DNA from: Simmondsia chinensis
Taxonomy: Eukaryota; Streptophyta; Magnoliopsida; Caryophyllales; Simmondsiaceae
Length of the DNA stretch: 64,000 bases
Direction of reading: 5' to 3'
Assembly: GCA_018398585.1 (NCBI GenBank)
Contig: JAGTTD010000008.1
Location: 7,080,501-7,144,500 of the forward strand
The notes below the pieces were generated by a model, which searched no databases, was not told the DNA's origin, and worked only from the letters and a program-made list of their open reading frames with translations. How positions within the stretch are numbered: position 1 is the stretch's first letter; each line of letters begins with the position of its first letter. Made by a program: the position numbers and the translations under genes. This document shows positions 51,401-62,200 of the stretch, one piece after another.

Positions 51401-53204
51401 TCATAGTGGTGGAGGAAACTCAGGACAAAGTTGGCGAGTTCGAGTTGGCGCCTATACCATTAGACGTCACCATTGGAGGACCTCTCTTTGATGAGGCACC
51501 GTATCTTGACTTATCTTCTTCGCCCATATTTGATAAGACCACGTATGACGAACCCATCCACAATGAGGAGGAGGTTCCGGTTAAGGTTTGGAGTCTATCG
51601 AAGGGGGTGTGTCCTGTTGGGATGGCGTACAGCTTACCACGAACAAGGGAAGAGCAATGTCGGCATGACAGAGTTCTTGAAGAAGCCTTACCAGAAGGAG
51701 GATTCAGTTACCGGGGGCTATAATGGCGGCTAGAGAAAGGAGGCTCTACATGGCGAGATCAACCTGGAAGATCCCTTTGAGAATTTGAGGGCAAATTCTT
51801 TCCAACTGGGAGAGAATGATGTAGCCGTCAAATACCCCTCGACAGGTCTTGATGAGCAAGTCGTTGAAGCCGAGAGTAAGCGTGAAGAGGATGCCAAGAA
51901 TAGAAGAGAAGAGGAAGCCTCGGGACCTTGAATGGCGCATTGCTTGGCAGGATACGGGTTGGCAGCAAGGGTAGTAGGCGGCATGGATGGTACGCGGTAA
52001 AGATAGCGGTGAAGATTAGAGATTGAGTTTTAATTAGGGTTTGACTTATACTATGATTAGATTTGTTTTACATTTCAAAATCTTTATATTTATCTTTTAG
52101 GTGTTTATGTTTATCCTTATTATTTATATTTATCTTTTGTATTTTATTTATCTTTTAGAATTTTAACTAGAGTCAATTAGCTAGCTCATCTATAAATATA
52201 AGAGGTATCATGGTATTTTTGGGAGTCAATGGTTTAGAAATATTTTATGAGTTCTGGTTCTTCTATTCTCAAGTGTTAGACTTAGGATGAATTTTATCTT
52301 TCCCCTTGTAATTTTTATTAGAATTTAATAAAATTAAAGAGAAGGTCGTTGAACCTTCCCGTTCCCCTAAATTTTCCACTACGCGCTACATCACAATGTT
52401 TTTAGCAAAATTACAAAAAATTATAATAAACGTTAATCAAATGTTGATATAAATTGCCTACTATGGCTGAAATCATATGTCATTTTATTATTTTTTGGCA
52501 TAAAAATCATCACATTCTAATGAATATATATTGATATATTGCCATAATCGTATCCCATTTTAGCATTCTCTAGCAAACATCTAAGGAATATCAACAAAAA
52601 AAGGCACTAATTGAAAAGATTTTAAAAATTTAGGGTACCTCATAGATAAAATGTTTAAACATCAAGGAACCTCATTATATATATATTAAAACATTAGGGT
52701 ACCAAGGTGATAAATGGTTATAACACAAGATACCTAAGTGATAATTTCACAAAAAATATATATCAAAAGAAAGCATTTTCTAGAAAATATATAAACTATA
52801 AATAGAGTTTTTGTCCTTGGTTTGATGTAAGCATTATTTCCTAACTATGTAATATTCACCATAGGATGAATTAATAAAGGTTTTTCAAATATTAAATATC
52901 TGTGAGGAACAAAAATCAAATAGAACCACATAATCCACACAAGGATTTGCAGTTGACTGATCATTCATCTTCTAATTTTTTTCCTCCATTATTATCTAAA
53001 GTGATTCAAGAACCAATCTAATTCATTTTGGCCTGATACATACCTGCATTGATGTATATCTTCGAAATTTTTCGAGTTGCTTGGAATGATAACTTACCTT
53101 TTAAATGGGAAGTTGTTTTCCCCATCTTGAGAGAAAAGCTTTTACTTTGGAAAACCTTACCAAACAACGGAAAAGGAGAATATATACTAATTACAAAAAT
53201 GCCC

Positions 53205-53238
<34 letters not shown>

Positions 53239-56200
53239 AAAAAAAAAATCAAATGGCGCCAAAATGTATATGATATTACTCAAAAATAAAAGGCAAACTT
53301 ACTCGACAGCGGAATCCAGCTTGTACGTTGAGGTCAAGTAGTAATTCACGGGATCTTCTTGAATCACAGCTAGGTTCCAGTATCATTTGATCGAAAATCC
53401 CTGAAACACACTACGATTATTTTAAATGTAAGTGACTGAACTGCATTTGTTTGGTAATTGTCACTAATATATTATATTAAAATAAGCTAAAGATGTTACG
53501 AGCTCAAGTTTCACTAGGCCTAGGCTTAACTCGATAAGCTAAATGAGTTGACTCTGCTCAGCTTGAGCCCAAAATGAGATGAGCCTTTCAAGTTTTATGA
53601 CATGTCAGCTCATGAGGGCTCACAAGCTGGCTCAACTTATTTACAGTCCTACTTGTCCATAACGAAAAGGGGAAAAAAAAAAATTACAGTACGTTTTAGT
53701 CCTAAAAGTTAATGACATATCCAATGAAGTGCTTCAAATGGGGTATTCAAAACTCTTCATCTCATCCATTTCGAACACTCTTTTTCGCATCAGCATTTTG
53801 CCACCCACCCAATCCGATTAACTAAATTTTATTATTCTTTTATATTTTGTCATAGATTTTTAATATTTATGATTTTGAATTGTTGAAAAATGGGGTAATG
53901 AGCGATCAAATTATAACTCTTTATTACAATTAAAGTGGTCTCAAGGTTATAAGAACAACTAAAAATAAATGACAAAAGAGAAAGCATGAACCGAAAAATT
54001 ATCGTGCCGTGAAGAATCCGCCGCCTTAAGTCGTTTATGCCCCCATTGAGATGAAATGGGATGAACGACACTCCAACCCCAGGGTTAAAATGGCACCCAC
54101 CTCAGCAATATACTCCGTGAAGTTGGGTTAGAGTACGCCCCAACTTGCTCAATGGTGGAGGAGAGAATTAATTTGAGACAAGAAAGCCGTGAAGAAAAAC
54201 AAGTACTATTTGATATTTTATGTACGTTTAACAAAGTCCTAAAGGAAGGTATTTATAGAAAATAATCCTTGAAGGTTAAGGAAAAGATCATAGCTAAGAA
54301 TCCACCTCAAACAAGGAAAGTGGGGAGTATGGGAGAGCCTAACAATCCGATTTCAGCCGTAGAAAGAGCGGGAATTAACACAGTCAGAACAGGTAGTCGA
54401 GCTTGTAGCCTCGAGACCTCGAGACTTGGAGTATAGACAGCTCCTCAAAGTCAACTAAGAGACACCTTGAACTCAAGCCAAAGGCCTCGAGCACTAACCA
54501 ATGACAAGAGCTCATCTTGAGTATGGTTTAGAAAAAGTCTGTACCGCGTCAGAACAGCCAACTGGGCATAGCAGGAACGCACACATGCATGTGGTTCACC
54601 AAGCCCATTTTAGGCCCAAAAGACTTTACCAAATTCAATAATAAGGGGTATATAAAAAAGGCTCCGCTTCTTTAGATTTCCTATGTGGGATTGAGATATT
54701 TTCACAAAATATTAAAATTGAAACACACTACTGTCAAATTCCAACATGAATATTTAATCTTTTTGTGCATAGTGCAGTTCATAATAAACTGAAGTAATCA
54801 ATAATATTATACATAAATGTAAATATTGATGCTATTATTATTTATTTAAAAAAAAAAAGATAAAAACTTAATATAGACATGTATTTATAAAATAATCATA
54901 AAATTTAAAAATAATGAGATACATATAAATTTATCATTAAAAATAGGACTTACATAACAAAAATAAAAAGTCATAAAATTATAAAAGAAGTTTTGCATGC
55001 CGCATTATTTTTTATGCTGAAAGTGAATACTCAATGTTGGGACATCCTTCTTACATGGCATTTTATTAGGAGTATGCTTCAAATTATTAGGTATGAGGAG
55101 GAAAGCAGGGAGCTCGTTGATTGATCGGGGGAAGAAGCCAATCTATCGGGAAGGTGCGCAGAAGCGTAACACGTCCAGAGGGTACGCCAATCGATCGGTG
55201 AAATACTGATCAATCGGGACCCCCCTGATCGATCGGGAGTCTATTTTCAACACGGGTATATATATGACCCTAGGGTTCACGCGTTCAGTATCCAATTAAA
55301 GAGAGCGCCGTCGTCATCCTTGAGAGAGACAGAGAGAGAGAGAGAAGTGAATCATAATTCTTCTATTCTCAAATCAATAAAAGTCTCCATCTCCGCCCGT
55401 AGTTTTCTCTACTCTCGATTGAAGAGGGGTTTTCACGTAAATCATTGTGTTCTTGTTTTTGTTCTCTTTTATCCGTATTACTTCTCGTTTGGTCGTAATA
55501 TTTGATTCAAATTAAGTACTTGGGATTCCGCATTTCCGCACAAATTGGAATCAGAGCCCTTGTTGTTCGTTTTGGTACTATGATGTCAGTGATTAAATCT
55601 GAAGTAGAGAAGTTTGGTGGTCAAAGGAGTTTCAGTTTGTGGCAAGTCCGTGTTAAAGGTCTCCTGATGCAGAATGGCTTGAAGAAAGCACTGGATGGAA
55701 AAGAGAAGAAGCCGGAGAGTTTATTCGAAGCACAATGGGAGGAGTTAGATGAGAAGGCACTTACAGCTATTCAGATGTGTCTTACAGATGATGTTCTGAC
55801 AGAAGTCTTGGAGGTGAAAACCGCTAAGGAGTTGTGGGAGAAGCTGCATGAGATGTTTTGCTTCAAATTGGTCTCCAATAAACTCGCAGTCAAGCGCCGG
55901 TTATTCACGTTTCGTATGTCGGAAGGTATATCTCTTAAGAACCATATTCATAAATTTAATTCTATAATCAAGAATTAAAGGAATTGGATGATGCCCCTAA
56001 AGATGAAGATTAGGCCATGTTGTTATTGTGCACTCTCTAATTCATATAAAGGCTTTGTAAAAAGTATGATATACAGTGGTAGGTCAACTATCACAATTGA
56101 TGAAGTTAAGAGGAGCCTAGTGAGTAAAGAACGAATAGATAAAAAATTGTCTGACTCTGTGAATGACTCTGGTAATGGTTTGTTTGTGAAAGGTAGAACT

Positions 56201-59200
56201 GAGAATAAAGGGTCTGATGGTGGAAAGAAGTCAAGGTCTAAGTCTAGACATAAGAACCTGTCATGTAACTTTTGTCACAAGAAAGGGCACATAAAGAAAA
56301 ATTGTTATAAGCTTAAGAATAAACAGAAAGAAGATAACATGAATGACCATAATAGAGGTGATAAGTCTGCTGAGGCTAGTGCAGTTGAAGATGAGGACGA
56401 TGCTGATGTTCTTTTAGTAACCGAATCCCAGGCCAGATCCAAGAATAAGTGGATCATGGATTCAGGTTGTTCTTATCATGTTTGTCCTAATAGAGCCCGG
56501 TTCACCACATACAAGTCAATTCAGGGTGGAGTAGTCTTGATGGGCAATGATGCCGCTTGTAAGGTTATGGGTATAGGAACAATCAGAGTAAAGATGTTCA
56601 ATGGAACTATCAGGACACTTAGCAACATGCGACACGTCCCAGGTTTGAAAGAGAACCTTATCTCTTTAGGTACCCTTGAGTCATATGGGTACAAGTACAC
56701 AGCTGAAGGTGGAGCTATGAGGGTCAGTAAAGGTGCGTGGATTGTGATGAAGGGTAAAAGGGTAGGAACCTTGTATGAGCTTGTAGGTTCTACCGTGACA
56801 GGGTCAGTGGCTGTTTCTACATCTATGTCAGAATCAGATATTACCAAGATGTGGCAAATGAGATTGAGTCATATGGGTGATAAGGGTCTGACACTGAGTA
56901 AGAGGGCTTTATTGTGTGGTTAGTCTATAAGGCTGATGCAGTTCTGTGAGCATTGCATCTATGGGAAGCAGAAGAAAGTCAGCTTCAAGCAAGCAGCGCA
57001 TCAGACTAAAGGAACGCTAGATTATGTTCATACAGACTTGTGGGCACCGTCCAAAGTTGCTTGCAAAGGAGGTTCCAGGAATCTTCTAACGTTCACCGAT
57101 GATTATTCAAGAAACGTTTGGGTCTATTTTCGTAAGTAGAAAAACGAAGTTTATGAAGTCTTCAAGAAGTGGAAGGCACTGCAAAAACAGACAGGGAAGC
57201 AGATAAAGAGGTTGAGGACTGATAATGGTCTTGAATTTGTTGTGGGTGATTTCATCAAATTCTGTGAGCGTCAAGGCATTGTCAAACACAAGACTTGTAT
57301 AGGTCGACCTCAACAGAACGGAGTGGCAGAAAGACTGAATAGGACGTTACTGGAGAAGGCTCAATGTATGCTATCTAATGCAGGTTTAGGGAGAGAATGG
57401 TGGGCAAAGGCAGTTAACATGGCATGTTACTTAGTGAACCGATCACCTCATTCATCGCTTCAGTTGAAGACTCCAGAAGAGGTATAGTCTGGATCCCCTG
57501 CTGATTACTCTCATTTAAGAATTTTCGGTTGTCCTGCTTATGCTTATGTGAATGATGGGAAGCTAGAGCCTAGAGCCAAGAAGTGTATCTTTCTTGGTTA
57601 TACGTCAGGTGTGAAGGGATTTCGTTTATGAGATTCAAATTCTCATAAATTTCTGACTAGTAGGGATGTTACATTTGATGAGTCTGCCCTACTACATCCG
57701 CCACACACGCCCTCCTTAGTTCGCGATTCGGCTCAAGCACAGAAGTCTAATGATAGTCAGATTCAGTCAGATAGATTAGATTAGCAATAGGTAGTTCAGA
57801 TTGAGAGTATACAGGTATCTTCAGTAAAGGTTTCTGATGAGAATGGTGAAACAGAAACAGGTTAGCAGGTCAGATAGTATACTATTGCTAGTGGAAGGCA
57901 GAAAAGACAGATAAGGCGCCGCAGAGATATGGGTATGAGGAGATGATAGCCTATGCCCTTACTACAGCTAAAACAGTGGAAGATTCTGAACCATCTACAT
58001 ATTCAAAGGATGTATCTAGATCTGACTTAGAGAAGTGGCTAATGGCCATGCATGAAGAAATGGAGTCATTACAGAAGAACCAGACTTGGTAGCTAGTCAA
58101 GCCTCAAATAGAAAAGAGAGTTATAGGATGCAAATGGGTCTTGAAATGAAAAGAAGGCATTCCTAGAGTGGAAGATGCAAGGTACAAGGCTCGGTTAGTA
58201 GCTAAAGGCTACAGTCAAGTACATGGTGTTGATTTTCATGATATTTTCTCACCTGTTGTTAGACATAGTTCCATACGAGCGATACTTGCTTTAGTAGCTA
58301 TGCATGATTTAGAGCTTGAGCAATTAGATGTGAAAACTGTATTTTTGCATGGTGAGCTAGAGGAGAGTATTTACATGTATCAGCCTGAAGGCTTCGCTGT
58401 TGAGGGTAAGGAATACCATGTTTGTTTGTTGAAAATATCTTGATATAGTTTGAGGCAATCATCTAGGCAGTGGTACAAAAGGTTCGATCAATTTATGACT
58501 AGTAATAGGTTCTTCAAGAGTAACTATGACAGTTGTGTGTACTTCAAGAAGACAAACTCAGGTTCATTCATTTATCTTCTGTTATATGTTGACGATATGT
58601 TGATTGCAGCTAAGGACATGACTGATGTTAATAGCTTGAAAACAATATTGAAAAGCGAGTTCGAGATGAAGGATTTAGGAGCAGCCAAGAAAATACTTGG
58701 TATGGGAATCAGTAGGGACCGAAAAGTAGGAAACTTGTACTTGTCTCAGGAGAAGTATATTGAGAAAGTTCTGGATTGATTTCATATGAAGGATGCTAAG
58801 CCTGTTAGTACTCCGTTGGTAGCTCATTTCAGGCTTTCAGCATTGGATTCGCCTCAAACAAAGGAGGATGTCAGGTACATGTCACAGGTCCCTTACTCTA
58901 GTGCAGTTGGTACTATTATGTATGCTATGGTATGTACTCGTCCAGATATTGCTTATGCCGTTAGCAAAGTGAGTAGATACATGGCAAATCCAGGAAAAGA
59001 GCATTGGCACACTATTAAGTGGATTTTCAGGTACTTAGGTGGCACTTCTGATATTATTTTGGAGTTTGGAAGGAGTAAATGCTGCTTAATTTGGTATCTT
59101 GACTCATACTATGGTGGAGACCTCAATAAGAGGAAGTCCATTTCTGGTTGTGTTCTGTTCGGGTGACAGTGTTATCAGTTGGAGAGCATGTCTACAATCA

Positions 59201-62200
59201 GTTACCGCATAATCAACTACAGAGCCTGAATATATGGCAGTGACAGAAGCATTCAACGAAGCTGTTTGGTTGAGAGGTTTGATTAGTGAACTCAGTGTTA
59301 ATCAGGGCACAGTTGGGGTCTACTATGATAGCCAGTCTGCAATTCACCTAGCTAAAGATCAGATGACGCATCATGATAGGACAGAGCACATTGATGTCAA
59401 GCATCATTTTATTCGAGATCTAATAGATGAGTGCAAGGTGGAGTTGAAGAAGATAGGTACTGAAGATAATCCAGCAGACATGTTCACTAAAGTTCTTCCC
59501 AACAAGAAATTTGAGCATTGCTCAAACTTGGTTGGGCTCTCAATTTCTGTTTGTTAACCCCGGTTGTGGGGTGACAGCGGAGAAGGTGAAGGTATTTTAT
59601 TGCGGTGTTAAATTTGAGTCAAGGTGGAGGTTTGTTAGGAATATGCCTCAAATTATTAGAATTTATGAAAAGGAAAGCAGGGAGCTCGCCGATCGATCGG
59701 GGGAAGAAGCCGATCGATCGAGCAGGTGCGCAGAAGCGTGACGCGTCAAGAGGGTACGCCGGTCGATCGGTGAAATACTGATCGATCGGGAGTCTAGTTT
59801 CAACGCGGGTATATATATGACCCTAGGGTTCACATGTTCAAAATCCAATTAAAGAGAGCACTGTCGTCATCCTTGAGAGAGAGGGGGGGAAGTAAATTGT
59901 AATTCTTCTATTCTCAATCAATAAAAGTCTCCATCTTCGCCCGTGGTTTTCTCCCCTCTCGATTGAAGAGGGGTTTCCACGTAAATCATTGTGTTTTTGT
60001 TTTTGTTCTCTTTTATCCGTATTACTTCTCGTTTGGTCATAGTATTTGATTAAAATTAAGTACTTGGGATTCCGCACTTCTGCACACATTTCAATACCCC
60101 ATAGGAGATTGCATGAGGTAGTCATGTGTCCACCTCTCCATCAAATGGGGATTTTGTATACCCGGAGATGCTTTAAGGGTATAAAGGAAAGTCCAGCTGT
60201 TGAAAAACCTTTTAAATATTTAGAATAGTTTTTTTATGAAAAACTAAATAAAGTAGAAAACACGAAAAAAAACAACCCTTAGCTACAACAGAAATCACAA
60301 AAAGATTAAAGTTTTGTGATGCATCCTAAGAACAACAAGCATTGGGGTCATTGGTGGCATGGCGGTTTGGCATGTATGACTTGGCGGGTACAGATGCTAG
60401 CGAGTAGAGAGGCGCAGCTGAGAAGTTCGAAATCTAGTAGGATTAGTTTTGATTAGCATTTATTTATTTGTAATTATCTTTTTGTCTTTTATTCTTAGTC
60501 AACTAGCTCCTCCAGTTAAGGAAGAAAAAATCTAGGGTTTAGCATATTCATTTAATTTTTATATTTCTATCATTATTTTTTAGAGTTCTCTTTGTTTCTT
60601 AAGTGTGAGAATTTGAGCACTTTTCCCCCTTATCTTATTATTTTCGTAATAAAATTTAAAGGAAGGCTGTTGAACCTTCCTGTTCCCTAATTTTCCATCT
60701 ACGCGTTGCATCAATTGGTATTAGAGCTCTGAATGACTTCTGAGATAGCCCGTGGGTGACAGAGATATGCCGCCATCAGAGACGTATACGAGCATGATGT
60801 TCAATGGCAGACCGATAGGTGAATTGAGGATTTGGAAGAGAAATTCCGATACATCGAATGGTGCTTGATTCAATTGGGTGCACATCCTAATCAAGAACTG
60901 GATGAGCAACCTCAAAAACCACCGGTGAGGGATGGAAAGGACGAGATGGACGAGAGCTCTCAAAACCTGTCTCTGGATGCTGAGCTACCGGATCGAAGGT
61001 TGAGGAAGCAATCGGCCAAATACCGGCAACACTTCTGACTTTGATGATCGAATGTGGGAATTAGGTCTCCGAATTGAGATTCTGGAGTTCAATGAAGGAG
61101 GACGCCCAGAGTATTTCTGGGATTGGATTGCTGGGGTGGAGGAGGTCATTGAGTTCAAGGAGGTTCCGGAGAGGAAGCAAAGGCCATTAGTTGCAACCCG
61201 GTTATGAGGTAGGGCCGCCGCCTAGTGGACGCAGTTGAAACACACACGGCTTCGTCAGGAGAAGGCGAAGATAGACACACGGGAGAAGATGAAGAAACAT
61301 ATGAGAGGCGCCTTCCTGCCTCACAATTACACCAAGGTGATGTACCAGCGTCTGCAAGGGTTGCATTAGGGCTCTAGATCCGTGGAGGAGTACACAACGG
61401 AGTTCTATTCTTTGGTCACCAGGAATGACTTGGCGGATTGAAGGAGTCTATACAGGAGGTGTTGAACATAATCAACATCTTTTCTGTCCCGGAGACGAGC
61501 CAAAGAGCCATGAATGTTAAGCGGCAACAGAGGCATCTGGGGAGCACAAGTTGGCGGATGAGATCAAGTGATACCCTGTTGAGAAACTGTTTTTGAATGA
61601 ACCTCTTTTCAACTTATGGGAAAATAAATAGAGTTTTTCCAAATTTTTCAAGTTTTCTTCAATTTTCAAATTTCCATGCACAATGTCCAAAATTAGGGAG
61701 AATTTCAAGTCAATTAGGGAACTCTGGGCCGATATTGTGTGCCTTGATTGCACGACAAAGCATTGTCAGCCACTTTGAGTCAGCAAAAATTCTTAGTCAT
61801 ACAATGCAGTTAAGTTCAATTGAAGATGTAATATCCGTCAAGTTGGACATCTGGACTTCATGATTCATGTGAAGGAGACTTCATCATGCCAAGTTCGCAC
61901 TGCGATGACCGTCTGGAACTTCTTGTTGTCAGTTATTCCTCTTCATCAAGTGGGTCAATTCCTTAAAACAAAGCTGGAGTATCCTCTCCATGGCTAGGTG
62001 ACGATGTAGTAAAGGAGTTACCGATTGAAGAATGTGTTGATGTCGACAGGGTTAACTTGGTTGCTCTTAAAGGCAAAGTGGACGCTGACGATTCTTGTAG
62101 TAGAACCCGAACTTCAAGTTTGCTCAATAAAGCTTTTTTCAAAGGAAGTGTCAGATAGAGTAGTCTTGGAAAATGGGGGTTTGTTGGCGATCCCTTGTTC

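Larger units (their letters stand above)
50436..52393 (+). mobile_element. Non-autonomous Ty3/gypsy element H, without pol
   Basis: LTRs 50436-51008 (573 bases) and 51817-52393 (577 bases) surround only 808 bases. The duplication caatg is exact (50431-50435 and 52394-52398). Primer site TAGTATCAGAGC at 51011-51022, purine tract before 51817. Internal DNA holds a gag N-terminus and the last codons of pol, and nothing between. LTRs are very alike, so it is fairly recent. The gag start and LTR ends are related to F and L. Confidence 0.93.
55064..60086 (+). mobile_element. Ty1/copia element K
   Basis: LTRs 55064-55542 (479 bases) and 59633-60086 (454 bases), with an exact duplication cattt (55059-55063 and 60087-60091). 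Primer site TGGAATCAGAGC at 55546-55557. Gag, zinc knuckle, protease, integrase, reverse transcriptase and RNase H occur in copia order, TNT1/Tork-like. The 5' LTR starts TATTAGG where the 3' LTR has TGTTAGG. It sits in the SCPL intron between exons 53303-53410 and 63463-63549, in opposite orientation to the gene. Confidence 0.94.

Noticed and set aside
53402..53411. Alternative acceptor TTTCAG for the exon at 53303
   Set aside because: It would drop CVS and shift the frame. The upstream TAG acceptor keeps phase 0 and the conserved Cys.
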